A DNA stretch of 64,000 nt from Larix kaempferi (GCA_027924585.1 BSBM01000964.1:1309501-1373500); one strand, 5' to 3'; positions 10,746 to 21,655 are shown, numbered from the stretch's first letter. Numbers and translations are program-made. The notes: generated from the sequence alone by a model not told the origin.

Positions 10746-10778
10746 TTGAGGAAAACACTTGTCTGAAAGGGAGGGGCA

Positions 10779-11156
10779 TGTTAATCCCTAACTGTTGGCA
10801 CATTACCCCCTATATTTTAGTTCATTACATATTATTAATTGTGGTTCATTACATATCATTGATGTCATCTTGGATATATTAGTGGTAATTGTCATTAGTA
10901 TTATTATATTAGTTATGTTGGCTTGGTTCTATTAGTTGTAATTGTACCTCTTTGTCTCCTATATATAGGAAGGATACATTTTCATTTGAATCATCTCATC
11001 TTATATTTTCTTGTGTACTTAGTACATTGTATAAGGAGTTTTCTCCCTCGAAGATGATTTCTATTCATCTCTTTTCTTCATTATTAAGATGTGGATTACT
11101 CTTTCTGGTCTATTTATGCTCTTTTCATGCACTTTTAGAGAATTTGTTGCTTAACA
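10779..11156 (+). repeat. 3' LTR of the gypsy chromovirus
   Basis: Starts TGTTAATCCC directly after the purine-rich tract GAAAGGGAGGGGCA (10765-10778) and ends TTAACA, giving matched TGTTAA...TTAACA termini over 378 bp. A TATA-like CTATATATAGG lies at 10959-10969. Immediately after it a copia integrase frame begins, so the LTR end is fixed on both sides. The 5' LTR is outside the window. Confidence 0.82.
10959..10969 (+). promoter_or_regulatory. TATA box of gypsy LTR
   Basis: CTATATATAGG in the middle of the LTR, at the usual place for the U3/R boundary, about 180 bp from the LTR start. Confidence 0.55.
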
Positions 11157-13122
11157 GAGGCCTTTGTGCATATCCCAAAGGAGAAACGAACCAAACTTGA
11201 CAATAAGTCAGAGAAATGCATTTTCATTAGATACAAGGATGGAGTGAAAGGGTATAAGCTGTGGAATTTGGTCACTAGGAAGGAAATTTGTAGTAGAGAT
11301 GTGATCTTCAGAGAAGTCAAAGACACTTCCAAGGATGAAGAGGTTAAAAGATAAAAAACAAAAAACAATAGTTTGAAATGAACGATGAAAGTATGGATTT
11401 AGACGATTCGACTAAATTCGACGAAGAGGTGGAACATGACTAGAATCCAGACGTCAAGAGCTCTAATCAAGCAAGGAAACTACTAGAAAGGTATAGTCCA
11501 CCCTATTTTCATTCTGCTATTGTGTTATCTTCCATAGAAGATGATCTTATGTCGGTAAATGAAGTGATCGACTCGACATAAGGTACACTCTAGAAAAGGG
11601 CCATGGAAGAAGAGATGGAATCCTTGAAAAAAAATGAAACATGAGATCTAATCGAGTTAGCAAATGGAAGGGAACCCATCGAAAGTAAGTGGTTGTTCAA
11701 GAAAAAATTGAATGCAGCAAGTCAAGTGAAGAAGTATTAGTCTCGACTAGTATCAAAAGGGTATTCCCAATTCAAGGGAGTCGACTTCAGTGAAATATTC
11801 TCTCCTGTTACATAGTTAACTTCCCTAAGGATAGTAATGTCTTTAGCTACACCATTTGACCTTAAGATAGAACAAATGGATGTAAAGACAACATTTATTT
11901 ATGGTGACCTTGAAGAATAAATCGATATGCCAATTGGCTTGAAGGTTTTACAGTGGAAGGAGAAAAGGAGGTGGTTTGCAAGCTCAAGAAGTCTCTCTAC
12001 GATCTAAAACAATTTCCCAAGATGTGGTACCAAAAGTTTGATATGTAGATCCAATAGCTAGGGTTTTCCAAGAAGTCAAGTTGATCACTGTGTGTATGGA
12101 AAGAAAGTCAGTGGTCATTTCATATATGTAGTTTTGTATGTCAACGACATTTTGTTGGTATGAAATAACACGGATTTGGTAAAGGAGGTAAAACTACAAC
12201 TGCCCTCCAAGTTCGACATGAAGGATCTCAAAGTAGCAAATTTCATTCTTGGAATGGAAATACAGATAGATCGTGCAGGTAGAAGACTCCAGTTAAGTTA
12301 GAGAAAATATGTTGAGACTGTTTTGAAACATTTCAACATGCAGGGGAGTAGACCAGTGAAGGTCCCTATTCCTATGGAAGTCAAGCTATCTATTGAACAG
12401 TATCCAAAGACATAGAAAGAAATAGAGTACATGTCACATGTTCCCTATTCTATTGTTGTAGCTAGTATGATGTAGGCCATGGTATGTACATAATCAGATA
12501 TTGCCCATGCAGTGGCAATATTGGGAAAGTACATGTTGACGCCTGGAAAAGAGCATTGGATTGCAGTCAAAAGAGTATTCAGGTATCTATGCGGCACAAC
12601 ATACTATGCAATCTACTATGGAGGAGAACCTGAGGGCAACAAGGAAATTATACATGGTTTTGTCAATTCCGACTGGCTTGGAGATATTGATTGTAGATGA
12701 TCAATTGTCGGATATGTGTTCAAGTTATTTGGTGGAGAATTCAGTTGGATGAGTAGGAGGCAATCAATCATTTCATTGTTGACTACTGAGGTTAATACAT
12801 GGAAGCTACTCATAGTGCATGCAAGGAAGTTGTTTGGTTGCAGAGATTGTGTTCAGATGTTGGGTTTGGTTAGCATTTTGTTAGGTTGGATTGCGACAGT
12901 CAGACTACAATATTCCTGGTGAATAATCCAACATATCATTTGAAGACGAAACACATTGATGTTCAATACCATTTTTTAAGTGAGATGGTGGAGAATCAAA
13001 AGGTGTTACTAGAAAAGGTAAACACGATGAAGAATGTCGCAGACTCATTGACCATGTTGGTAAGCACAAAGAAGTTTTCCTGGTGTAGGGAAACGATGGG
13101 ATTGTTAGACTTGCTTAAGTGA
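11157..13122 (+). pseudogene. Ty1/copia pol: integrase end, reverse transcriptase, RNase H (broken)
   Basis: Begins mid-integrase at the gypsy LTR with EAFVHIPKEKRTKLDNKSEK and IFIRYKDGVKGYKLWN. RT follows: SKWLFKKKLN, RLVSKGYSQFKGVDFSEIFS, QMDVKTTFIYGDLEE, then SLYDLKQFPKMWYQKFD and the catalytic box LYVNDILLV, where active elements have YVDDxLL (the first Asp is Asn). The RNase H part has SDIAHAVAILGKYM, HWIAVKRVFRYLCGTT and HIDVQYHFL. It ends at LLDLLK, 13120. About ten in-frame stops and a few frameshifts are present; most stops look like C-to-T changes of CAG, CAA or CGA. The N-terminal half is missing, displaced upstream by the gypsy insertion. Confidence 0.9.
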
Positions 13123-13160
13123 ATTGAAGTTATGAATCTCTTGTTCATGCAAAGATTACA

Positions 13161-13755
13161 ACATGTGGCATAATGATGGGAATTCTATATTATTTACATG
13201 TGGATTGATTGGAAAAGTCGATATTTGATTGGTTTAAGTTGAATGGAGTTGGAGTCAACAAATGGTGGAAGTCTTTTTGGCTGACCGATTAAAATAGTTG
13301 TTTGGTTGAAGGAAAATGACTGGTCTAAGAAGTCGATGGAATGACAAAAAGGCTCAATGAGCAATCAACCAAAGTTGACCCAATCAAGTTGACTGTAACA
13401 AAATAATAGAAAGTGGTTAGGAATTTATGGATTTCCATTAATGATCAATTGGTTATATTGCATCTATAAATAAAATGTAATGCTTATGCATGAGGAGAAG
13501 TAGTGTGTAGCATGATCATGTAATGAATTGTGATTTGTGGTTCAACGAGTCATAGTTGTAAACACATGTTTCGAGTGTTGGATTAATATAAGAGTGGTAA
13601 ACTCACTGGTTTGTTGATTTTCCCCAAGATAGGAGTTTCCAAGGTAATTTCGATGTGAATGTGTTAATGTATTGTGTGCCATTGTCTATGTTATAAGATT
13701 GTTTAACTATATGAATCAAATTGCAAACCTATTGTAATCGTTATTTAGAACCAAC
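13161..13755 (+). repeat. Probable 3' LTR of the copia element
   Basis: Follows the pol end by about 40 bp. It starts at or near TGTGGCATAATGATGGG, has a TATA-like CATCTATAAATAAAATG at 13459-13475 and the copia-like U5 text TTTTCCCCAAGATAGGAG near 13618, and ends at or near GAACCAACA, just before another copia frame. No second LTR is in the window, so both limits are estimates. Confidence 0.5.
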
Positions 13756-13944
13756 AATATTGTCACACTTGTTTATTGTAGGACCAATGATCAAATTGTT
13801 GATATCTTTATGAATCCTCTACAAGAAGCTAAGTTTGTGAAACTTCGGGCTATGCTTAGGATTCATGCAACTGCAATTATGGGGGTGTGTTTAAAGAACA
13901 TAATTCCACCTCTTGAATCTCTAGAGCATTTTGTTGATGGGGGG
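13756..13944 (+). pseudogene. Second Ty1/copia remnant: C-terminal end of RNase H
   Basis: The frame reads VTLVYCRTNDQIVDIFMNPL and AKFVKLRAMLRI, the standard copia pol end (VxLxYCxTxDQxADIxTKPL, xxFxxLRxxLG). It is a different element from the one at 11157-13122, whose own end is already present. A G-rich tract (GATGGGGGG) follows. The simplest reading is that the first copia inserted into the second inside its RNase H region. Confidence 0.8.
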
Positions 13945-14440
13945 TGTTGGAACCAAATGTTATGTAGTTTTATCACACCTCTATATCTTTTGGAGACAAT
14001 CAATCGAAAGACAACAATTGACTAGCAAAGCAGTCAATTGGAGGCTCGACTAAGTGGTCGATTGATCGGTTGACTGAATATTCAACAAGGAAACATTTGA
14101 CGCAACTAAAACAACTGACTAATGTATAGGACGTTGTATATTTCCTAGAAATGGTTCGAACTAATGACCCTTATTTGTGGACTAGAGCATCCTCACTTCA
14201 AGGGAGTTTGTTATATTTGGAGACGATAAAATAACAACCCTATATGTTATATTGATATTGATATCGAAGAATTATGGATATCTCTTATGATATAATGCAT
14301 TGTGATCCTATGATAATAATGTGTTGTGCTTAAGTGATGTAAACGGTGTCTTTAAAAACCACCTCTCTTCTAGGAATATTTATCTCTTCTATTATTTTCT
14401 TTTATGTACAGTTGTTCAAAGGGGTTTTCCCAAAATTCAA
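13945..14440 (+). repeat. Probable 3' LTR of the second copia remnant (right limit uncertain)
   Basis: Starts TGTTGGAACCAAATG directly after the purine tract TTGATGGGGGG, the normal arrangement of a copia 3' end. The right end is not defined; the sequence to about 14440 contains a run of TCTTTAAAAACCACCTC and CAAAGGGGTTTTCCC that resembles an R-U5 region. Confidence 0.45.
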
Positions 14441-15299
14441 TTATTTTATTGTTAAGTGCATGATGAATTGAAGATTCCTACCATGATATTCCATATCCAA
14501 AAAATTTGTTTATATGAATGCAATTTCTTGAAATTAATCAAATCTTAACAACCATGCATCATTCATGATCATAGAATATATAGGAAAATATAGCATGTGA
14601 TATTAAACTTGTTCTTTTTAAAGGGAAATGGATGAAAGGTGGAAAGGAAGGGAGGAACTCTATTGAAAATAAGATAAAACCACCATGAACATCCTAACAT
14701 CATAAAAACCATCATTAATTTTCTATCTTCTAGCATGATTACTAAATTTGTCAAGTTTGGTTGTTGGTATCGAACAATCTTTAGAGCCTACTAATTATTA
14801 GAGGTTAATTCAATCCATATTAGTTATTTATTAGACCAATTATATATATAATGAAAACCAAATGTTAAAATTATATATAATTTTTTATAATAGTCAAAGT
14901 CATTATCTTTTTTCTTTTTTCCTTTTTCTTTTTTATGAACACCTTGTAAGGAAACTCGTGTGCAAATCCATGCAATATTAAAGGGTACCCAATACAAACT
15001 TGTTGACACTAATTAAGATTCCTAACCTCACAAGGAAATAAAATTTAGCACTCAATCAAGGTATGTAACCTAAGGAAAGGACCTTGATACATCCTGCATG
15101 AAGTTGAAACCACCCATCCACTTGAGCTAACCCACTGGGACATCCTTTCTAATTTTATATTGTGCTAACTAAACTCTTAAATTTATTTTAACAATACAAG
15201 TTTTTGAGTTATCTAAATCCAATTTTGAGTATTTATTTTAATTAATCTACTATTATAATTATGTACCTTCCAAACATTTGGCATGCCATGAATATTAAA
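14441..15299. other. No gene seen; AT-rich intergenic DNA
   Basis: Short ORFs on the minus strand here are compositional. A (CT)-rich tract (TTTTTTCTTTTTTCC type) lies near 14910-14935. Nothing recognised. Confidence 0.7.
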
Positions 15300-17520
15300 A
15301 GATTAGGGTTTGGTGTGAAGGTGCCACTCATCTTCACTTACTAGGAGCATGGGTGGTGGCAAGAAGATGCACATGTATCCAAAATCCCACACCTCCAGTC
15401 CTCAAGAGAGTGGGTGATGGAGTGAAGGTATGAAATTGTCCATGAATTCACATTTTCATCCCCTTGATAAGGTGGGCGGTGGAAGGTATAAGGTGTGAAT
15501 TTATACCCAGGGAGGATGGGTGGTGTGGGTTGAAGGTGTCCATTTGTATGATGGATAAAAGGAGGGTGAAGGTATGAATGTGTGTGTATGTACACACCTC
15601 CATGTTTCAAAAGAGTTGGGCTCAATGAAGATGTAAAAAGGAACACCTTCACCCACCATGATACATAAATCCACAACTTCACCATCCCCTATGGTTTGGA
15701 GAGTGAATTTTTGCACTTGTAGACTATCCATTTTGTACACCTTATTCAAATATGCCTACCTTAAGCCACGAGGATACACAAATGCATACATTCACCCCTA
15801 AAAAATGCGTGTTGGGGGGACATTAGGGTGAATATGTGCATTTTCCCAACACCCACCCTCCCATGGGGAACAAATTCACAACTTCAATCACCACCCTTCC
15901 CTCAAATTTCACAGGGGGTGAAGGAATTCATTTGTACCTTGCATGTGGGGATGGGTGGTGGGAGTTACACAAATGTACACCTTCACAGCCTAAAAATATG
16001 TACACACTTAACTCTTCCTCTCCCTCCCTTTCCCATGATAGGGGTGAAGGTGTGTTTTTTTGTATCTTCAACCCATATTATTTAAGGTGTGCATTTGTGT
16101 AAAAAATTGCACCTTCACCCCACAAGATCCTAGTGGGTAGTCTATAAATGCAAACCTTCACCCCATGGGATCCTAATGTGTGGTGTATAAGTAAATTCTT
16201 GCACCCTCCCTCCCCCCACAAAACAAACCACCCTCCTTAGGGGTGTAGGTATTCATTGGTACCAATACATGCCAATTCTTTCACCCCTTAGGCCCCTTGG
16301 TAGGAACAATTAAGAACCAATACTTGCGATCATCCCCCTAGGAGGGTGGATTGTTGGGGGGTGGTGAAGTAGTGCAATTTTAAAAAAAGAAACCTTCATC
16401 CCTTGCAAGGGTGGTGGGGGTAATGGAGGTGTGTTTAAGGTGTGCATTTATACACCACCCACTATGTTATCATGGGGTAAAGGTGTGAATTTTTACAATA
16501 ATGGACATCTTCACCAAGTGGAGGGTGAAGGTACAAAATGCACTCATTCACCTCCAAGAGGGAGGGGGTTTGGAGGAATTCTTTTTGTTGGGATTGAAGG
16601 TGTATATTTGTGTACCCTTCACCATCCACCACTCACCACATACAAAATTGCACACCTTAACCCCCTACTTAATAGAGGGTGATTTGTGGGTGGTGAAAAA
16701 CTGTACATCTTCACCCCCCACAAAATGAACACCTTCACCCCCCACACCATCCACCAGCTCATGGGTTAAATATGTGGAATTGTGTTCTTTCCCTACAACA
16801 CCTGTTGGAGGGTTGTAAGTGGGGGGAGGGGGTTAAATGTGTGCATTTTTGTGTGGGGGGTTGAAGGTGTGCATTTATATATAGCCCTATAGGCAACCAA
16901 AATGTGCATATTCACCCTCCATCAAAAGTGCACACCTTCACTCCCTACCACCCACTCTCCTTAAGGGTGAAGGTGTGCATTTGTGTACTTTCTCACCCCC
17001 ACCTACTTTAAGAAAGGGACTGACTATGTGGGGGGGTGTGGTACAAAAATGCATGCCTTCATTCCCCACAAAAATGGACACCTTAACTCAACCACCCTAT
17101 CGGGAGGTGAATGTTTGCATCTGTGTACACAACCCTAACCACTCACCACTTGCAAGGTGGTGAGGGATAAGAGAAGGTATTTAATTATGTTGGCGTGAAG
17201 GTGGTTAGGGTACAAAAATGCACACTTTCACCACACCTTCGCTCCCAACACATTTCATACCTTCATCCACCAGAGGTGTGTTAGGTTGGGGGAGAAGGGA
17301 ATATGAAGATGTGGATTTATACACAAATTTACCCTTCGACCCCACTCCACACACCTTCTTAAGGGTGAATGTGTGCATTTGTACATAAATACACACCTTC
17401 AATTCCTACAAAAACCTTTTATCTACACAACACACCCTTCTGGAGGGTGAAGGCCTACATTTGTACACAAATATGCATCTTCATCCCTCAAGAAATGGGT
17501 ACTAGGGGGAGGTGTGTATT
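15300..17520. repeat. Minisatellite-like tract built of one motif in both orientations
   Basis: About 2.2 kb consist of variants of GGGTGAAGGTGTGCATTTGT and of its reverse complement (CACACCTTCACCC), alternating along one strand at intervals of some tens of bases and joined by short G- or C-runs. Examples: 15533, 15918, 16042, 16085, 16594 and 16975 in one orientation; 15640, 16107, 16153, 16729 and 16935 in the other. The many ORFs rich in His, Thr and Pro on both strands are produced by the repeat and are not genes. Sharp limits: ordinary AT-rich DNA lies on both sides. Confidence 0.85.
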
Positions 17521-17639
17521 TATAATACTAACACATAATATTTCTACTATTCAAATAACTTAACCAATTGTTTCTCCTTTTATAAAATCTCTTTCTGTTT
17601 TAGCAATATTTTAGTGCATTTTATAATTCCAAAAATATT

Positions 17640-17875
17640 GATGATGATGATCATCATGGTGGTGGTGGTGGTTATTAACGTCTAGTGAAACCCACTTTGG
17701 TATGTTCGACCTTACAAAAGGTAAGGAATCACTTTGTTTTCTTTAGAATTTTATTTTGGTGCTTGAACATCTTTAAAGAAGCATTCCTAGATCACCATAG
17801 TTGCGATGAGTTAAAAGGTTACGATGATCAATATTATAGAAAATATTTTAAAATTGTGATCGAATATGGGTGTAT
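17640..17875 (-). mobile_element. LINE 3' fragment ending in (ATC)n
   Basis: On the minus strand this contains the C-terminal end of a LINE protein and its 3' UTR, closing with GATGATCATCATCATC. Landmark on the plus strand: GAAGCATTCCTAGATCACC and GAGTTAAAAGGTTACGATG. The same landmarks recur at 33180-33310 and 34690-34790 (same strand) and, inverted, at 25810-25890 and 51885-51970. The reading is heavily decayed. Confidence 0.65.
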
Positions 17876-18170
17876 GTAAGGCATTCTATGATAAAGTTAT
17901 TTTCAGATTCAACCCTCTTAGTGTCACAAATATGACAAATTCTTTCATCCCATGACATTTTAGGAATTATCCACGACATGTTTCATTATGGATATCGTGA
18001 GAGTTTGTAGCAGATGTGCTACTTGAGCATAAAATTCAATAAAATATGTTAAATAATAATTATTAATTGAATGATGAATTACAACAAGCCTTATGATGGT
18101 GTACTTATATGCATTGACTGGTCATGAGGAGAAGGGGTACATGCCCTTAGTATTTTCATTAACCTGACTG

Positions 18171-18196
18171 TATTATTATTATTATTATTATTATTT
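18171..18196 (+). repeat. (ATT)n microsatellite
   Basis: About eight ATT units, TATTATTATTATTATTATT. Confidence 0.95.
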
Positions 18197-18494
18197 CATT
18201 TGTATTTATATTTGTTACATTGCCACCATCTTAAGGAATGTTTTTTCCTCAAAGCATAATAAATTAGGTCCTCTCTTGTTGAGCATGTTATTTCGGCAGT
18301 ATCATTTTTGTGTTTATCTAGTGTTAGGGTTTTGACATGGTTCTTGCTCTGAGAACTGGCAAGGTTCCTTTGTGGTATGCACATCATATATTGAAGTATT
18401 TGGACTTGTTTGTTGAAGGTGAATGTTTGATGCTTCTTGGGTTGCAATTTCTTGGTCAGGGTTGCAAGTGGCGTTGTAAGCTTGCTTTGCCCTT

Positions 18495-18842
18495 TTAATG
18501 GAACTTGGATCTTATTAGTCTTCTTGAGATGAGGAGGAATATAATTTTTAGGTGTCGAATTGTCATTTTCCTTGCCTCTTTTCTCGGGACTTTGATTTCA
18601 TCATTCCTCCTAAGACGAGGTGGAACATATTTTGTGGGTACTTCTTGTGTTTTATCTTTTTGAGTAGTATTTCCCCTTTGAGATACATCATCATCATTAC
18701 TATTTGGTAATATACATGAAATTGATGATATCAATACTTTTTGCGGTGTTTCGCTATTGTCCAAATCTAAGTTGTATGCTACTATGTTCTCATTAATATG
18801 CCATGATAAGCTACCATAATTCAACATTAGTAATATCAACAT
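18495..18842 (-). pseudogene. Part of an unassigned, possibly Gag-like ORF (C-terminal piece)
   Basis: A 115-codon open frame with YNLDLDNSETPQKVLISS and a basic segment KYVPPRLRRNDE. Its N-terminal part (about 18692-18785) recurs almost identically at 21191-21282, where it is joined on its 5' side to another open frame (21283-21655). Together they look like one minus-strand gene split by a 2.4-kb block. Product not recognised; basic and charged composition would suit a retrotransposon Gag. Confidence 0.4.
18692..18785 (+). repeat. 94-bp direct repeat, left copy
   Basis: TACTATTTGGTAATATACATG to CTATGTTCT; nearly identical to 21191-21282. The two copies bracket the block with the LTR palindrome. 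Far longer than any normal target-site duplication. Confidence 0.85.
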
Positions 18843-18999
18843 AATCTATCATCATATCAAAATATGCATTCTATGGATAGCAATAAGGATTAGCATGAAA
18901 TGGTAGCACAAAGCACCTAACTGCATTAGATGTTAAACTTGGCATGACTTATCGTGACAATGGCTTATGATGCAATGTAATGCAATATGAATTGGTGGC

Positions 19000-20072
19000 T
19001 AGACCTTCTTGTTAGCACATGATTCAAGGTTGATCCATGATATTATTATATTGAGAAATGGTTACTAATGATTATTCATTATGGCAAGTGCCAGTTGTTC
19101 CAAGTGATCCGCTCAAATAGCCTGATGAGGCTAAGTATTCTATGATTTCGTGGGAGCCCATAACCACGAATGAGAATGGCTACTATAAATATATTATGGG
19201 CTGGGGGACAAGCCCAACAATTAGCTCTATGCCAGCAGCGCTTGACTTTTGCACCAGAATTTGGGAAGGTGGCAGTGCCACATATACTTCCCGGAGAACT
19301 TCTGATGTGACCAAAGTCCACGGTTGGAGACATACTCACCAGGAGGGAGGTTTATGGAGAAGGACTTCTGATGCTTGGGGCTAGTGCCTTCAGGGTGTTG
19401 TGGAGGATGTTTAGGCTAGCCTTCCGAGATGCCTGGGGTATAATGATCCTGATATCAGGATCGGGGGTACCGGGAGTATCAGGATAATGGTACCGGGAAC
19501 CAGATGTCGGCTAGTACCGATGAGGCCCAGATTCCGGTTAGAATCCGATGAGGCCGTATTATTACCAGAAGTTGGGAAGGTGGCAATGCCGCGGTAACTT
19601 CTCGGGGAACTTTTGATGCCTACTGTATGATCTATGGACAGGTTACAGTAGAGGGCCTGTGCCATGGCGAGTGGATCCATCCGGAGTTAAAGGGGAGGTT
19701 TATGGAGGTGGCGGATGGTATGATTCTCAAGGAGAGGGTGAGTAAGAAAAGAGGAAGTAAACAAATACACAACTATTAATTATTAATTAATTATCTAATG
19801 CTTTTGTATGTATGATGCATAATTGTTGTTATGGTAGCATACTAGACTCATAGGGAATTACTTAAGAGCATGTTGTAACTTAGGGCGTTTGATTGTATTA
19901 GTGTGGTTTGGAGACTTCTATGTAGTGGCCACACATATAAATCTCTTAGCTTCACAATAGTACTAGCTACCTATATATTCTAGTATTTACTTGATTGATT
20001 GATTGAACAAGTATTGTATTTATTGCTTGAATATTATAACTTCGGGACGAAGTTTCTTAAAGGGGGAGACTA
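19000..20072 (+). mobile_element. 3' untranslated part of an LTR retrotransposon with internal repeats, ending in a polypurine tract
   Basis: A relatively GC-rich stretch (19190-19740) contains two related blocks: GGGAAGGTGGCAGTGCCAC (19262) with GGTTTATGGAG (19348), and GGGAAGGTGGCAATGCCGC (19576) with GGTTTATGGAGG (19697). The overlapping ORFs on both strands there are composition artefacts. The segment ends GGGACGAAGTTTCTTAAAGG followed by GGGAGACTA (20044-20072), a typical plant gypsy end and polypurine tract directly before the LTR-like start at 20073. No pol sequence is present, so it is a deleted element. Confidence 0.55.
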
Positions 20073-20610
20073 TGTAACAACCCTCATATACGAATATAGA
20101 TAATATTTAATATACTAAATATAAAATAATGTAAGATAATAATATAATTGGGAATATGAAAGAAAATAAGGGAAAACATATTGCATTAAATAAGAAATTA
20201 AGAAATTGGTAGAAGGAGGAGAAGAAGTGAAGAGAGGGGTCTTTTTTTTTTGTCTTTGGCCATCTTGGAAGAGGAGCTCTGGAGGAGAGGGAAGCAAGAT
20301 AGCACTGGAATAGGGTTAATTGTTGGGGGCTCGGGGGCCTCGGCCTTTGGCTGGGGGTTGGTTGGGTGGAGAGTCGTCCCCCCACCTTTAGTTGCACTAT
20401 TGGAGCCATCAAGGTAATGGTAGCTGCTAGGTCATCTATCCAGGTATGGCTCCTTAACTTTCATAGCATATTTTATGTTATTATTAATTAGATCCACTTC
20501 CTTTTGTCAGATCTTCTATGCATGTTGTTCTTGTTGTCTCTGGATTTTATATCATTTTACATTTTATCAGTTTCTTGTGTTGGATCATAGATTGACATGC
20601 ATATTTAATA
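20073..20610 (+). repeat. Left arm of a 1.1-kb palindrome made of an LTR-like sequence
   Basis: Starts TGTAACAACCCTCATATACG after a polypurine tract and runs to about 20610. It is repeated in inverted orientation at 20672-21190 with high identity. The arms share GGAAGCAAGATAGCACT, GAGAGTCGTCCCCCCACC and many other blocks. The left-arm position after the polypurine tract marks it as a 3' LTR. Confidence 0.8.
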
Positions 20611-20671
20611 TTAATTTGTTATTTAGTGGGTTTTATGAGTTTTACGGTTCTTACAAATGTAAAATATGCAT

Positions 20672-21190
20672 GCAAATCTCTGAACCAACACAAGAATCTG
20701 ATAAATTGTAAAATCATATAAAATCCAGAGACAACAAGAACAACATGCATATAAGATCTGACAAAAGGAAGTGGATCTAATCAATAATAACAGAAAATAT
20801 GCTATGAAAGTTAAGGAGTCATACCTAGATAGATGACCTAGCAGCTACCATTACCTTGATGGCTCCAATAGTGCAACTGAAGGTGGGGGGACGACTCTCC
20901 ACCCAACCAACCCCTAGCCAAAGGCTGAGGCCCCCGAACCCCCAACAATTAACCCTATGTTAGTGCTATCTTGCTTCCCTCTCCTCCAGAGCTCCTCTTC
21001 CAAGATGGCCCAAGACAAAAAAAAGACCCATCTCTTCACTTCTTCTCCTCCTCCCAATTTCTTAATTTCTTATTTAATGCAATATGTTTTCCCTTATTTT
21101 CTTTCATATTCCCAATTATATTATTATCTTACATTATTTTATATTTATTATATTAAATATTATCTATATTCGTATATGAGGGTTGTTACA
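20672..21190 (-). repeat. Right, inverted arm of the LTR-like palindrome
   Basis: Reverse complement of 20073-20610, ending GGTTGTTACA at 21190. The spacer between the arms is only about 60 bp. It is followed directly by TACTATTTGG, the start of the 94-bp sequence also found at 18692. Confidence 0.8.
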
Positions 21191-21282
21191 TACTATTTGG
21201 TAATATGCATGAAATTGATGATATCAATACTTTTTGCAGTGTTTCGCTATTGTCCAAATCTAAGTTGTATGTTACTATGTTC
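21191..21282 (+). repeat. 94-bp direct repeat, right copy
   Basis: Partner of 18692-18785, starting directly at the end of the palindrome. Confidence 0.85.
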
Positions 21283-21655
21283 TTCTTTTTTGGAGTCGAG
21301 AAGTTTGGATTAATGGTGGATCTTTGTAGATAATTGGTTCAATCGTTGATTCATCGCGTCTTTCAATGGGTTGGCCAATCCTTTCTTTATGATCATCAAT
21401 TATCCTTGTTTTTTCATCCCAATCATCATTTCTTAATCTTAATAAGGTTTTCCACCGAGACTCAAATTCTTTCATTAGCTTGTTGAGACATTCTCTAAAT
21501 GTTTTGGTTATCTTATTAAGACTATCTCTAAACGTTTTAGATACCTCTTTCGTTAGTTCGTCAAGTTTATCCTCTAATTTGTCATAACAATAAACATGTG
21601 CTTTCACTTCATCATTATTCTTACCATGTTGGTGATGGGTTCTTATGAGATCCAC
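21275..21655 (-). pseudogene. Part of an unassigned, possibly Gag-like ORF with coiled coil (N-terminal piece)
   Basis: A 126-codon frame starting MDLIRTHHQHGKNN. Residues about 25-75 (DKLEDKLDELTKEVSKTFRD and KITKTFRECLNKLMKEFESR) form a clear heptad pattern with an internal repeat of SKTFRD/TKTFRE. After it the frame shifts into the 94-bp segment shared with 18692-18785 (NLDLDNSETLQKVL). Not recognised; probably the front of the gene whose end is at 18495-18785. Confidence 0.4.

Larger units (their letters stand above)
1..11156 (+). mobile_element. Ty3/gypsy chromovirus, 5' part cut by window edge, interrupted at 3312-10086
   Basis: The pieces lie in the order of a plant chromovirus: a zinc-knuckle remnant and protease (about 502-760), reverse transcriptase (987-1915), RNase H (1952-2530), integrase (2730-3311), then after a 6.8-kb insertion the integrase C-terminus and chromodomain (10087-10745), a polypurine tract and a 3' LTR (10779-11156). 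The 5' LTR and most of gag lie outside the window. All reading frames carry stops and frameshifts and several catalytic residues are lost, so the copy is dead. It appears to sit inside a copia integrase gene that resumes at 11157. The chromodomain class is known to favour heterochromatin through histone-mark binding; that is family knowledge, not seen here. Confidence 0.9.

Noticed and set aside
15341-17402. Many ORFs of 60-115 codons on both strands
   Set aside because: They are rich in His, Pro, Thr and Gly and follow the repeated GGTGAAGGTG motif in several frames at once; produced by the minisatellite.
19079-19680. Overlapping ORFs on both strands in a GC-rich stretch
   Set aside because: Internal direct repeats and the position just before a polypurine tract point to retrotransposon untranslated sequence; no protein motif seen.
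20107-21313. ORFs of 60-118 codons at 20107-20412 (minus) and 20957-21313 (plus)
   Set aside because: They are the same sequence seen in the two inverted LTR-like arms; U/T-rich LTR composition explains the hydrophobic translation.
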